In this document: piece after piece, positions 18,542 to 34,685 of the stretch
Layout: each line of letters opens with the position of its first letter
How positions within the stretch are numbered: the first letter of the stretch is position 1
Assembly (NCBI RefSeq): GCF_036324505.1
Contig: NC_086352.1
Coordinates: 36,340,881-36,404,880, forward strand
Direction of reading: 5' to 3'
DNA length: 64,000 bases
From: Eleginops maclovinus
Taxonomy: Eukaryota; Chordata; Actinopteri; Perciformes; Eleginopidae
Notes under the pieces: model-generated
What the model was told of the DNA's origin: nothing
The model's database searches: none
The model's input: only the letters and a program-made list of their open reading frames with translations
Position numbers and translations under genes: made by a program

Positions 18542-19316
18542 TATTCCACACTGTAGGCCTGCAAATTAAACAGTTTTCCTGGAGCAGATCATCTCAGGTT
18601 CCTGCCTCAGAACCCTCAGGACCAAACATTTTCACATGTCATTCCTTGAACAGCCTCCACAGAAATCATACTGGAAATGTAGCGGTTCCTTCTTCCCACA
18701 TAGTGAATCTATCCATCAGCGTAAATCCTGATGTTTCCCCACCAAATATCCTACAGCCCTGGCAGATGTAGTGGGGGGGTCTCCCACAGGCTGCATAATG
18801 CTTCCTCTAGATAGCTACCGAGGTGCCTTTAGAGGTGCCGTGAGAGTAGTAAAGATATCCAAGGTTGAAGAGTGAGACATGATGGACCCTGTGAGGGAGT
18901 CTTTATGGTGGGGGGAGTTTAGAGCAGCACAGAACTCCTGTAGTCATTAACCCAAGACGCAGCAGACCTGTGGCAGTATGGGAAACGTTTACTACCCAAC
19001 CCAACTCAACTCAGTATCATTTTGGCCCAGATTGACTTTGGTGAATCAGTGGTTACCTATTAAATTACTATTTTTATGGTCAATTAATGGAGTTAGTCAC
19101 CTCACGCATTGTGTGAATCCAGCAGCTTCACTGTGAATATCTTCAGGTGTTCTCCTCAACAGACGGAGACACCTAGCCTTTTCCTCCGCCTGACAGCTTA
19201 ATGCCTCCTGAATCCAGCCTCTGGTAGGCTGCCCCCCGCAGCCCCCCTCCTGTGTCCTGGCATGTCTAGATTCCAGTGTACAGTACACACACCTGTTGTT
19301 GATATACAAGGTTACA

Positions 19317-19330
19317 CCAGCAGAGGGCGC
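19317..19330 (+). promoter_or_regulatory. Candidate CTCF-binding motif
   Basis: CCAGCAGAGGGCGC matches the vertebrate CTCF core consensus at every position. It lies in ccdc102a intron 2. Motif presence alone does not prove occupancy. Confidence 0.5.
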
Positions 19331-19820
19331 TCCTTCACAAAGACTCAGAAACATCACAGCTGTCTCCAGATGCAGTCTGCTGTAGTCATTACTGAATTAC
19401 ACTTTTCAGGTGCTATTATTAATAACTCAAATTCAGCTAATAAATCACCTTTATTAATAAATAATAATGAGTTCTGGTTTCTTAACTTCATACAGGTAAA
19501 CTGTGTATCTTTGGGTTTTGGGCGAACCAAACTCATGAGGACACCATCTGGGCTTTGGGAGACATGCATTTACGTTTTTCACAACTATCGGACATTTCAT
19601 AGTCCAGATAACAAATCCAATAATCAACAATGAATATAATCATTACTTGCAGTCCTACGTGAGTCCCAGTCCAGTGGACCCGCTGAATGATTATCAGCTG
19701 TTTGCTTAAACTGACCAAAACCACTCACAGCATCCTCAAGGAAGGAAGGTCAAAGGTCATGGGTCAGCAGTCAGTAGACTAAAGAGTAAGACATTCACAT
19801 CCAAAGCAAAATACTTTTAA

Positions 19821-20195
19821 AGTGGCCTTAGAATGCATCTATCTGTTTTTTAAAAATTGTTCTCTGATATCTACAAAGAAGGTATATAACTGTGGTTGAT
19901 CCAAAAAATGTCCAGATGCGGTTTTACAGGCCCATTTACAACCCTATGATTTGGTCCTAGAACGAAACAAGCTGAATTGCCTTATTTGGGGGCTCATATA
20001 AAAATGATGAGGAGCTCTGCTCTGATTGGCTGGTTTACAAGGAGCAACCCATGGCTGCCTCAGAACCCACAGAAGTAAGTGCACGTGAAGGAGGAAACAA
20101 CGGTGTTTGAGGTTCACGGTATGTCTGTTCGATGTACCGAGCTCTCCTTATTCAACTATGCCAAGGTGAATACAGTTTTCCATTCTATAGCACCT
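19821..20195. mobile_element. Second family of TTAA-flanked MITE
   Basis: TTAA occurs at 19817-19820 and 20196-20199. The termini AGTGGCCTTAGAATGC and CATTCTATAGCACCT are imperfect inverted repeats. The 375-bp interior is non-coding. The TTAA target and size suggest a piggyBac-type non-autonomous element, distinct from the family at 2694, 25189 and 45354. Confidence 0.65.
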
Positions 20196-20725
20196 TTAAA
20201 CGTTTGAAGTATCTCTTGTCAAAAAGCCTGAGTCTGAGATCAATTGAAAATGGATCAAACACTTCAGCTCCACAAGTTACACTGCTGAATGTTCTAAAGT
20301 ACGACGGGCATATTCTCACATTCACTAAAGTCTGGATTATTTCCAAATGTGTGGTTTAAGAATGTTCCGAAGGCCTTGGGATGATGCTATATAACCTTAA
20401 AATGAACAAAGAGCAGCAACACCTCCCTAAAAAACTCAAGACTCCTGATGTCCGATGACTGATGTTAAGCATGAGACATTCTTTAACATCTATGACTCTT
20501 TGCAGGAGAGTGAATCAGAGCTGTGCTGCTGCTGTCATTACAGACCCCCCCCGACAGAGGGCCCCGCTGGGTAACAGATGTCAGTTAGACAAAAGTGAGC
20601 CACATGTGGAAGTACTCAGCCTATGAGAAGCAGAACAATGGAGGAGACAGGAAATAAGGCTCTGCTGTGTGTGGGTACCCGTTAGCCACAGTATCACTGT
20701 TTACTGTCAACGCTACAGCCCCAAT

Positions 20726-20837
<112 letters not shown>

Positions 20838-21826
20838 GTTCCATATAGTCTTTCTATACACATTTAAGTTCACATTTTCTATTCCAGCGGTTTCCATTAG
20901 TGTCAACAGAAAGCTGAGGCTGACAATAGCTCTCTAGGTGTGTGTGTAAGTGTAAGCCATTAGGGTAAATTCACTGAAAAACTCATTTCATTCAGATCCA
21001 TCCCATAGTTCTCCAGATATGTTTGGACCAGTGGCAGATAATCAGCACTGCCTTCTGTTTTCAACCCCAAATGGAGATATTTAATAAACTGTTTGTACAA
21101 CTAGAGGAGAATCAGTTTGGTGAGTCAGTCAGTGTTCCTCAGATGCAGGTGTACCTGTAGAGGGGGGGCTCCTCAGTGGCCGTAAAGCTTATTTTGGAAA
21201 GAGTCTAAATCAGATTTTTTTTTCACCCGGCAGCATTGAGGCCACAGTATTTTATGAGCTGCCCCGAGCACTGTCTGCCAGGGAGAGGGCAGGTGGACCG
21301 CTCTGAGGGGCCTGACACCGGGAGAAAGGAGAGGGAATTTGAACAATAAAGTGAGGGGAATGTGTCTCTTTGCCCCAGTGGAAATCATGACCTTGCTGGC
21401 GGCATTGAAGCTTTGAAGCAATTATCAAAAATAAAATGATTTACACCTGAGAGAGGGACAGGCCCCCGCCAGCTGCTGAGAAGACAACACAGGTCAACAG
21501 GGGGGTATGGTGACCCCTGCACAGTGCACCCCAGGACCACATACTGTTGAGTAAAGTTCTGTAGTAGGGCAGGACTTAGTCATTTAACTTCCAGAACTTC
21601 CTGTTTGAATTAGGCTTGCTCTTTTTTAGTTTCAAATGGCCTCCAAAGAGCATGTCAGAGGGGCTGAAGGTTGAAATATTACCCCGTCCTCTCATAGGAC
21701 TGAGAATGTTTCTGAAAGGGGGTTTGTGTGTCAGTGTGTTTGTGAAGAAATGCCTCTGGTTCAGGACGCTCCACACTCCACAGGCTGACAGAGAAGAAGT
21801 ACTGCAGCATCACTGAGCCCTCTGGG

Positions 21827-22084
<258 letters not shown>

Positions 22085-22568
22085 CTGTTGAGCGATGTAC
22101 CAGCAGTGTGGCCTACATTCACAGAGGTTCAGGTCATACTGTCTCTAGCAGCAGAGGACAGAGCGCTGAGCGGCAAAGAAAACTTTAACATCTGTGTTTA
22201 GAGGATCAACAGCCTAAAGTGTGTGATTGATAATAATCGTGTCGTGAGTCTATTCTTTGTAAAATCTTGCCAGGAAGTTCCCACACCACAACATCCCATC
22301 ATAACCAATCCTCACCTCTTAATGAGAAATCCGGTTATTGAACCACAGTTGATTCAATAAGTTGATTACAACTATATTTCAGTGAATTCATCCAAAAATA
22401 AAGAACATTTAAGTCACATTTTCTCAGTTTAATGTAAATGGAGCTTTCAAAGGATGTGAGGAGTAATACCGTGCCAAAAAGCTTTGTACAGTTGGGCCCT
22501 TGTTAAAACAAGACAAAGTAACCCTGCATTACAGAGAAAGGGCAGCACGCTGTGACCAGCTGCTTCAG

Positions 22569-24257
<1,689 letters not shown>

Positions 24258-24361
24258 CTAGTGTGTATTCCTGACTATGATGAGTATGTGGGGGGGCTCA
24301 CTGATGAGTTGCAAATAAAGTTTGACAACAATAAATGCCCTTTGGCAGATAGATATAGTAA

Positions 24362-24873
24362 AGCAAATAAGTATTTTGATTTTGTAAGTTTGCCATCTTA
24401 CAGAGAAATTAGAAGTCTACACTTTTAATGGTAAGTTTATTTTAACAGTGAGAGACAGAATATCAAAAAGAAAATCCAGAAATGCTACATTAAAAAAAGA
24501 TATAAATTGATTTGTGTTTAATTGGGGGAAATAAGTATTTGATCCTCTTGCAACAACAAGGATTCTGTCTCCCACGGACCGGTTAAATAAGTCTTCTCTC
24601 TTTAAGAAACTTCTCCTAATATCAACTCTTTACCTGGATAAAAGACACCTGTCCACAGTCAATAAATCAGATTACAACCTCTCCACAGAGGGCAAGACCA
24701 GAGACAGGTCTTGTGATCATTTAAGGATCTGCAGAGAGGAGAGGACCAAAATCCCTCCTGAGATGTGTGCAAACCTGGTGACAACTACAAGAAACATCTG
24801 GCCCCTTTGCTGTGCAACCAGGCTTATAAGGCATGTTTAGCAAGGGGATCAAATGCTTGTTTCCGTCACTGTA
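24362..24873. mobile_element. Tc1-like transposon remnant
   Basis: Near 24525 the words GGGAAATAAGTATTTGATCC and, inverted at about 24842-24873, GGGGATCAAATGCTTGTTTC followed by CCGTCACTGTA match the terminal repeats of fish Tc1 elements. An outer copy of AAATAAGTATTTTGATTTTG lies at about 24366, and the ACAGTGAGAGACAGAAT word follows at 24446. This gives the double direct repeat arrangement common in Tc1 ends. The transposase is reduced to untranslatable remnants. Confidence 0.7.
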
Positions 24874-25188
24874 TGTGGCTTTGATCAAGCACACTGATAT
24901 TGCAGAAACATTTTGAAAAAGTAAGATACCTGTTCTCCTAATTCTAGCTGTGTTGATTTTCATTGATTTTTTTTTCACTTGCTCCACTCTTTTTTAACCA
25001 AGTGCTTTGTGATGTCACATAATAAAAAATGTCATGACATCATGAAAAACCAAGTGGGATGATGTTTCCCTCCTAATGCAGATTAAATGTATATGAACAT
25101 AGCTTGCAGAAGGCAGCTTAGCATGACCAGGCATAAGCGATTGTTTTGACAAAAGAATCTACCTACCAGCTTTTTCTGGAGCTTGTAA

Positions 25189-25719
25189 AGTTCCCCTATT
25201 ACACAGAATCCACCTTTTCATGTCTGTTATACATACTGTCTCTGAACACACTGGGCAGACCAATGTCTGCCCAGTGTGTTCAGAAGTCTCGGGAACAAAG
25301 ACCCCCTCTCTTTTTGCCCTGATCCATCCCTATAAAAACCTGTCTGAAAATCAGCAGATCAGATTTTGGTCGATGTTGTTGTTTGTTTGTTTTTTTGGGG
25401 TTATGCAGCCATTAGCCAAGAACCAACCAAGTTAACCCCAGCCCACCGTATCACCTGGATCTCCTCCTAGAGCACCATTGTGTTTTTTTTAAAACCAATC
25501 ATCTCTCAGAGGGGAGTGGCCAGCAGCAGCTCATTAGCATTTAAAGCTACAGACACAGAATCAGAGCTTTGGGAACAGGGCTGAAACAGATGGGTTTATG
25601 GGTTGCTACAATTATCTGTTTGGTGTTTCAGCCAATCAGAGACAGGTTCTGTATATATCTGAGACCTATATTATTTGTAATATATATATATATAATGATA
25701 AAGAGCATACGGGGGACCT
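25189..25719. mobile_element. TTAA-type MITE, copy C, with internal perfect hairpin
   Basis: The ends GTTCCCCTATTACAC and GCATACGGGGGACC are inverted repeats related to copy A at 2694 and copy B at 45354. The right flank is TTAA at 25720-25723 and the left is a decayed GTAA. The inside shares with copy B the GGAACAGGGCTGAAA word and the GTGGCCAGCAGCAGCT word. A 19-bp perfect hairpin with a CAAT loop lies at 25242-25283. It is non-coding. Confidence 0.72.
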
Positions 25720-26116
25720 TTAATGGTTTGGACAATATTGTGAGATGTGGTTGAAAATGAATGAATAACTAGTAAGTGGATTTTAATTTGGATTATTTGG
25801 TAAGTCAACCTCATCTTTTAAACATTTAAATTAAAATATAATAACTTTACTTCAACCCATTTTAAATTGTTGTTTTAAATACAGGTTGTTTAATTTTAAA
25901 ATGTTCCAATAATATGTACATTGAATTGCATTTGACTTTTTTAATTACTGTCAAATACGTGCATCCTCATGTGTGTTTCAGATTTATCTGACTGATACTC
26001 TGGAGCCAGAGCTTTATGACCCCCCAGCCCATAGTGGAGTCTGAATAGACCCCGCCTGTAGAAGGCACATTGATAAATGTGTGCACAAAAACGTCAAAAT
26101 GATCAGAACGTTTTTA

Positions 26117-26594
<478 letters not shown>

Positions 26595-26633
26595 CTGCAC
26601 ACACACAGAGCAGAGGAGAGGAGGGTCAGCTTC

Positions 26634-26636
<3 letters not shown>

Positions 26637-26703
<67 letters not shown>

Positions 26704-27210
26704 TTGAACAATTCTTAAGATACATGCAATAAAATATAAGAACAGGACAAGACGTGGAGTTCTTTGGTGAATAAATAAAGCAGTTGTGCAATACAACAAA
26801 TGAGGTAGTTGTATAATATGATAGGATAAAGATGGCTGTATAAAAATAGTTGTTATAAAATGACCAGTGGTTTGAGTTTATGATGCGGGTTGCAGAGTCA
26901 CTGAGTGTGTTCTGTTCAGAGTGTGTATGTCTCTGGGAAAGGAACTGTTTAATATTCTGGTGGTCGGGGTCTTGATAGCTCTGTATCGCCTCCCTGAAGG
27001 CCGGAAGGGAAGCAGGTGGTGGGAGGAGAACTTGGTAATGAGGGGAGAGAGCAGCCGATGATCGGGCCGTGGTAATGAGGGGAGAGAGAAGCCGATGATC
27101 GGGCCGTGGTGGTGACCCTCTACCAGATAAGAGTTGTGCAGAGGTTTGGTGTTTCTAACTCGCAGATCTGCTACTGAAACTGGAGTTATGGTTCGTATTG
27201 ATCCTCACAG

Positions 27211-27213
<3 letters not shown>
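26637..27213 (-). repeat. Right arm of the inverted repeat flanking ccdc102a exons 1-2
   Basis: The CA tract at about 26637-26700 and the next 510 bp are the reverse complement of 22569-23207, including the internal 37-bp duplication. Only a handful of differences were seen: a CAG versus AAG change in the duplicated unit, a 4-bp indel near 26915 and a 3-bp indel near 26737. The arm ends at the GGCAC that begins the next CA tract. Confidence 0.9.

Positions 27214-27298
<85 letters not shown>
27211..27298. repeat. (CA)n microsatellite abutting the inverted-repeat arm
   Basis: About 43 CA units follow directly after the homology with the 22.57-kb arm stops. Confidence 0.96.
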
Positions 27299-27299
<1 letters not shown>

Positions 27300-27301
<2 letters not shown>

Positions 27302-28900
27302 GTGAGGAAATTAAAATGGGACACTGATCCTCTCTTGATCACTCTCCTTCTTGTGAGAATATTCTCTTGATATTAAGCCAGTTCCTCTTCACTATTACCT
27401 GTAGAATCATAATGTCATACTTTTTATTTAAATGTTTATTTTCTATACCAGTATTCCGGTAATCATCTGCAACATACGGTATAGTTTATTATTCGGTGTA
27501 TCATGAAGTAGCATATTTGTGACTCAGTGGCCCCTCCTGGATCTGTGGCCGTCTGTGTCTGTGCTGTTGCCTCTAACTCTGGGTCAGGAGACCTTCCTGT
27601 TCCTCCCCCAAGAGGCAGAGGAAGTTCCAGAGGAGATCAGGATCTGTGGGAACAACTCGCAGGGAACCAGAGGAGAAGGAGAGGAAGCAGAGCAGGGAGG
27701 GCTGGCAGCATGAGAAGCTGTGAAACAGGGGGCCTCCTCTCGGTTAGTAATGTGGATCCAACCCAGTACCAGAACATAGGGGTAGGTAGTGTCTGAACAA
27801 TGTTACATAGTACCATGATAGCTATATGTTGCCATGGTTACCACTGAATAATACAGCAGGTAGATACTGTAATAGGAGTGACCAAAACCGTCCGTCCTAA
27901 TATCCTCTTTTCTGCCAATTCACTCTCAGATACATTTCTAATAAACATTTAAAGCCTCTTCTTGTACAATCTGCTGCTAATGAAATACTAAAATAAAGAG
28001 TATTGAATATGTTCTATCTTTGAAAACTTTAGTGCAAAGTTCAAACAAACGATACAAAATAAATATGTATTTAATGACTGATTCATGTCATAGATCAAAA
28101 CATGAAAGTCTCTTCAGCTCGTGTCCCCACAGACTTTGATTCAGACATCCAACCAAACCTGGAAGTGGTAAAATGCAGACTCATTTCAGGGTGTTAGGAC
28201 TCATTTCTGCACCACTCTTGAGACACACCCATGAGGCAACATTGTACGTCCTGTTGCATCACCCAAACTAAGCTACAAAACTGTATTAAAAAAAGATATT
28301 GTTGGAGCAAAGCATTCACAAACATCAACAGTCAGTCACAAACACAGGAGTGTACACAAAGAAGCTTCAGTCTGAAGCTGAAGTGTTCATGGCAAGCTTT
28401 AGAGAAACTGGTATCACAGCAGGAGTCATGGAGAATTAAGAATCATCCAGCTGAAGCGTGCTGAAGCTGCTTTGCTTATACAGATGATATGTGTGGGAAA
28501 TATCATGTGTTTGGTAACATGCGCTGAATATCACAACAGAGAAATGTATTTACTGATGGGTGTAGCAGTAGAGGGCAACTCCCTGAGAGGTTTGTGAGAT
28601 TCACCAGAATTTGTTTTTAAATTGCTCACGGAGGTGAATACGTTTTGAAGCGATACTTCCCGGGAAACTCACAGGAATAGTGGCGAATATCGGAAGAGAG
28701 TGTCATGTGATTGTCTCCTGGTGATGAATCAGGTATGTGACCCGCAGACAGACAGGGACATGCACTATGGCAACGGGATGTCCTGAATTATTGTGAAATG
28801 ATGGAGGGACATTTAAAAAGTCAACCTGGAGAGACGTTTACCACCTGACCGAGGACTACATCTACACCATCTGCTCACTGTTCATGTTGATATGTTGACA
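27300..28900. other. Intron 5' of ccdc102a exon 1; nothing recognised
   Basis: No exon, known element or tandem repeat was identified. A short GAG-rich open stretch at 27590-27715 has no recognisable similarity. Confidence 0.45.
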
Positions 28901-29142
<242 letters not shown>

Positions 29143-29667
29143 CCTCTACATTAACACTCAATGTAAAGATCACAGGCTTCTTTTTCTCCCATATTTCAGT
29201 TCCATCACGGGTTCCATAATGTCCGTAAGATGCTCATGCAGCACCCCCCCACGCAGCAGCAGCACTTCTGAGGTAACGTGGGTCAAAACTGAAAACACCA
29301 TTACTCAGTTTCCTGGATCAAAGCGCTCAGTTTGTATCTCCACGGTTGGATCTCATAAACACTGCAGCCGGGAGTCAGACTGAGGAGGAAGGGTTAGTTC
29401 GGCTTGTGAAATATCACTCCCTCCATCTGATAGATCCACATCTTTATCGTGTAATATCATTCAAAACCTCACAGAGACCACAGTTTCGTGTTTTTAATTT
29501 ATTTATTGAATATTTGCCTTCTATGAATTCATGAGAGGGGACAAAATAATAGAAACTGTGACCCAGGGCTTGATGATTGGGGTTCAGACTGGCTGCTTCT
29601 GTCTGGCTGTCTCTAAAGAAAACAGCAGGGGCCAGTGACCCCGTAGTGCTGACCTGGGACCCCTGTG

Positions 29668-29900
29668 TGGCCCCCCTACAAAAGAAAAAGTTTATAATAT
29701 TACGATGAATTGGCTAAAGTGCTAGCGCGATAGAAGGAAATAATGTTACTCAGCATTCTAATCTCAGCAAACAACAACACGTGTCTCCGACCAGAGGCTG
29801 ATCCCTTTTTACTTCAAGTCAGGACTAGACACTGAGAGACTAAAAATCATCTAAAACCACAGGATATTGTTTCTGTGATGAGAAAGAAGAGGAAACCTCA
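29668..29900. mobile_element. Partial hAT-type MITE related to 8954-9528
   Basis: The AAAAGTTTATAATATTACGA word and the following 200 bp match the left part of the MITE at 8954-9528 with about 20 percent divergence by eye. Similarity stops around 29900, so this is a fragment. Confidence 0.6.
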
Positions 29901-32378
29901 GCCTGGGATGCAGAGGCCCACTGACTGGAGACCACTGGACATCAGCAACAGCACACCTGATCCATGATAAACATCTTCAGGCGTGGTTCATATGGATACC
30001 TGAGAGAGTGGACAGAGTGACCACTGAGGGAACAGAGAGAGCTGCAGAATGACAGCAGCAGAGATGATTGTAGGAAAGTCATGCCAATCATTCAGAAATC
30101 ATGTTATAATCATGAAATCATATGATCCTCTGATTTGTCTTAACAGTTTGTCATACATTTATGTATTAAAACATTAAAATATTAGTTTTCCCGAAAAATA
30201 CATTTAGTGAGACAGAACGGGTCTGCGCGTGATCCAGAAAGGAGTGTTTGCAGAAGTTATTCTAGGACAACATATTTCACACTTTCTTGGCAATCAGTTA
30301 ACCTGTTTGTTTTTTTAGATTAAATGTTAAATGTGTAAATCCAATCTAACTACCAGGATAAGCAAAGGTTTATAGCTATCGTATGTCTAATTCTGATCAT
30401 TTGGATGAATAAAGCAGTATTATCACTAGCATTTCTGTGCTGAAACACACCTCAAATAAAAAACAAATGAAATATATGACTTAATGTTGTACACTGTCTG
30501 TCTTTGTTTCTCTCCAACGGTCGTAGTGAGTTCCTGATCTTTAAAGATTATTGCAAAAAACTGAAATAATATACTAAATCAAAATGAACATTAATCTTTT
30601 AACTGTGGCAGCAGATTCCACTAATCTCTCCACGCTGAGGCTGTGGTTGTAGTCAATTACGGTTGCGTTGCTGCCTGGCTTCAAACTTAAGCCCCGACCT
30701 TACCACCTGAGCAAAGCACACCTCTTACTGAAATAGAGAAAAAATATTTAAATCAGGACCTTACTTGGATCCTATAGTTTATATAATCTACATCTGTATT
30801 ACAGTGTTCCAGACATATATTTCAAAACATTATTTAAGTGAATCAGATCGGACTATGTATTTGGATATTTCTAAAATAACAGGGCCAACAAAAAAGACTG
30901 TGATATCCCAGAGAATTATAGTAAATAAATCATTGATATAGATCAAGAATTACCTCTACAAAATCCCACATTTAATGCAATATAATGTGGTAGATGTATT
31001 TCCGTCAGGACAAAAAGAGTTCAGGTTGACAAACCAAACTATCATTTCCCGACTGGGTTGACGGAACACCTCACTCCAGTCATCACACACATTATAAATC
31101 ACGAGGATAATAAAGAGGCATGTGCAACTTCCAGTATTTCAACTCAAGCAGCCCTTCCCATAGAGTAACCCTGATTTCTTTGCCAGTTTCAGCCAAATGT
31201 CTACCTTGCTCGTCTCTGTGACTTCAAGCTTTACATCCTCATAGCTGAAGCTGGCAGTCTCATGTCTTTTGTTGTCTCTCTGTGTCCTTTGTTGCTACTT
31301 CCCAACTTTCCCTTTCTTCTCTCGCTGTCCTTCTGTCTCACAGTTGGCCTCTCCCTCCTCTCTGGCCCCTAGTCATTGTGGACCCCGCCCCTCTGTCAGC
31401 ACAGGGCCCTTAAAGAGCTCAGCCAGCAGGTCGGGCGCCTGGGTAATAAACTCTTTGACAGAACATCTGTCCTCACTGACCATATGCTTTGCAGCCCAAA
31501 CTCTGACTAATGTTTAACTATATTTCTCATAAATTCAACGTTATAAACAAATCATTACACCACATTTGACCCCCCCACCACACACACCACTGTTTGTTTC
31601 ACTTGTCAATGCAAATGTGTTCTTATCATGCCGACATGAGTCAGGGTCTGAGCAGAGGGTCATGGCCAACACAAAACCCTCCATTAGTGACAGCCCTGAT
31701 TTATGTGAATGTGACCATGAGGAGAAACACCACTGCGCTACAAAGGATTTCCCCCAGAGCATGCCAGCATTACTGTGTGTGTGTGTATGTTGCAGTGAAT
31801 CAGCTTGTGTTCTTTCTTGCTAAATGAGAAGAGAACTCTGAAGAAGTGGGGTTTGCCGGGCCTGGAAGGTTCAACCCAACAGTGAAATAAAATATGAACA
31901 TTCTGTGACATCCGATGGCAGGTCCTGTCAGTCTCTGCTGTGTAACACCTCAGACGTTTTCTCAAACACACTCCGGATTATATTTGGGGAATCATCATCA
32001 ATTCCTGACTCCCTAGATGTCAATCTCTCAGTTTTGAAGATAGTGATATGAAGGCCTGTACTGTTTATTCATTTATGGGCTAAACTGAACATAACACAGA
32101 TTAAGAGCTGGCAGGGTGCGTGTGTTGCTGTCTACGCTGAATGATTCGGACATTTGCGTTCTCATATGCAGATGTCCGACCCTGGGTAATGTCTTCCAGG
32201 TTTGCAGAAAGATGTGTATCTGACAGCAGCTACACATCTTCAGATTGTGTCTGAAGGTTGTTGAGTTGCCTTCAGGGCAGATAAGGGAAAGCATCTCGCA
32301 GCAGGACCATGCAGTCCAAAAGAGTTTGTGCTTTCACTAGCTCCAGTAATGAGTCCAGAAATATGTCAACCTCTATGC
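29901..32378. other. Non-coding stretch without recognised features
   Basis: AT-rich sequence. No exon, element end or tandem repeat longer than a few units was recognised. Confidence 0.4.
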
Positions 32379-32975
32379 AGGGGCATCAAACTCAAATTAG
32401 TTCAGGGGCCACATACAGCCCAATTCGATATCAAGTGGGCCGGACGAGTAAAATCACAGCATAATAAGTTATAAATAACTACGAATTGTTCCCTTTTATT
32501 AAGTGCAAAATCTGCAAATGTTCACATTTAATTTACTTTTTTCTTTACAAAACATTATGAACAACCTGAACAGCCTGGATTTTCTTAAGAAAAATGTGTG
32601 CAATTTCAACCATTTTATGCCTCAGTTTATCATTTGCAAATGTCTTGTGCATTACACCTTACAAATCACAGTGTAGTGTTATCTGGAACTGAACAATATA
32701 GTATTTGACTTTTTCATCAAAACAACTAAACATCTGTGTAGTAATCCTGACACACCACAATAAAACTAAATTCAGGCTATTAGGGAAAAAAGTTAAGTTA
32801 TCCCTCTGGCTTGTAAATAAAACGTATTCATAAAAATACATAAAAGTTGTGGCAGTGCTTGGACAATAGGGTTCCACCAAACCAAACTCTTTTATGTTCT
32901 AGCTCCGAATTACATTTTCTTGCACATTTACATCCTGCAGGCTGGTTTTTGCCCCCGGGTCATATGTTTGACAGA
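32379..32975. mobile_element. Non-autonomous hAT-like element
   Basis: The left end reads CAGGGGCATCAAACTCAAAT and is followed by GGGGCCACATACAGCCCAAT and GTGGGCCGGAC. These words mark a hAT family widespread in vertebrates. The right end GGGTCATATGTTTGACA is the decayed inverted counterpart. No transposase was found and the target duplication is not clear. Confidence 0.65.
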
Positions 32976-34685
32976 CAATCATGTTCGTGGCAATCATGTT
33001 CAGCAAATAATCAGTCAACATGTGAACCACATATTTGGGATTATCCTTCGTCTTCCAATCCTAATATCGATTACCTTGGACATACTTTGTTCAAAATGAG
33101 TCGATAAGAAGATCAGGTAAAGCCTGAAAAGTAAAAGCTGGCTGCTGCTGTCGAATATATATAGTTCCATCTGGCCAGTCCTGGAAAAGCAAATTCTAAT
33201 ACCAATTGAAACTTGTGATTCACTCAATCGATGAAATGAAAATGACGAAAGATAATATGATTGCAAATCCCTGTACCAGTAATAAAAAGCCTCTTTGTGG
33301 AGTTGGACATCTGATCAGCCTACCGTGCTGTTAATGGATCTGGCCCTTCCTACCAACAATGCCACCACTATCAATCAGAGGCCTTTCAGAAATGGCACTA
33401 AGGCTACAGAGAGACTTTTGGGGGGTATTTATATCCGTAGTCTTTTTTTGTGGGAATTCAAAGTGGAACTGACCAATATCAGCTGATCACAGAGATGTTA
33501 GTGTGCCATGTGCTGGTTGGTGAGTTCTGAGGATTCTAAGGTTATTCTGACAGCCCGGACAACTTTTGTTCAACTGTAAAAAAATGACTTTGAAAAGAAC
33601 AAATTGCAAGCATCTGAACTGGGTAGAGTCCGAGGTACTTGTTCTGGATTTGACAAATTCCAACATACTTTACAAATTGGCTTCCACAGAGGTCTTAGCT
33701 GTCACTGCTAAATTCCCTATCCCCCTAACTCTTGAGCAAGATCGATTTAGTGTCTTGCCTTAACCTGAGCCTGTCAAAACTAACAAGAAGCACAGGAGAA
33801 ATATGCTCAGCGTGTGTAAGAGCCAGTGAAACCAAGATAGATTCATGAACTGTACCTGGTAAACATGTAGAAACCTCATGGTATGTGAATGACTGTAACT
33901 CACACTAAAGGTCACCACAATATGTCAGAAGTCTGGAATCATTGAACATACATTTGTTCAAAATGACTCTGCAATGTTCCGTGTCAAACTAGAAAACATT
34001 CACAAAAAAAATAATGGACAAATTGGTCTTTTGATTAATAGAACTAAGCCTCAGAAGCTGTCCAGTATATCAAACATGGCTGACAGTACAGTTCTCTGGC
34101 TCAAATGCAAGCCTAATCATTTCAGCACTGGTTCCAAGCTTCTACAGCAAACCTCTTCCCGTTCCAATTCTTCCAGTTCTTGAAACCGAGCCAGTGGGAG
34201 TTTTCCAAAGATCAAAGCAGGGCTGAGAATGTTTCTGTCCCCCCTCCCAACTGAAACAACTGAGTTTTTCACAGGAAGAAATCTAAATACATGTGCTTGT
34301 AAAACAGTCTGCTGTGTGAGACGCCTCAACAATTTTCTTAATCACGTTATTAAAGGAAAAGAGTTTGTACCCATGAGATGAAATATAACAGGGTTTGAAT
34401 TATAGCTAATGTATACTGCAGTGAACTCTTCCATGCTTCTGATGGACAACAGAACAGAGAATATGTTTGTTTTGTCATATTATATTTTATTGACTCTGTT
34501 ATATAAATGCGCATCAAGACCATGTTCACACACCACAGAATGGCCAAACAAAAACATGCACACGCAATCCTTGCCGAGCTGTTTGCATCTTAAACACAAC
34601 TTTTACCACACAAATGACAAGTTTTATGAGTTGTTAAAATGTTTAGGAACAGCTGTCGAACAAAACACATGCATGTAATAACAAG
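32976..34685. other. Non-coding stretch without recognised features
   Basis: Several short open frames exist on both strands, but none has a recognisable motif, codon pattern or splice context. Confidence 0.4.

Noticed and set aside
27519..27796. GAG-rich plus-strand open frame
   Set aside because: Looks codon-like in patches but has no recognisable similarity, no good acceptor or donor pair, and lies in the 5' intron of ccdc102a.
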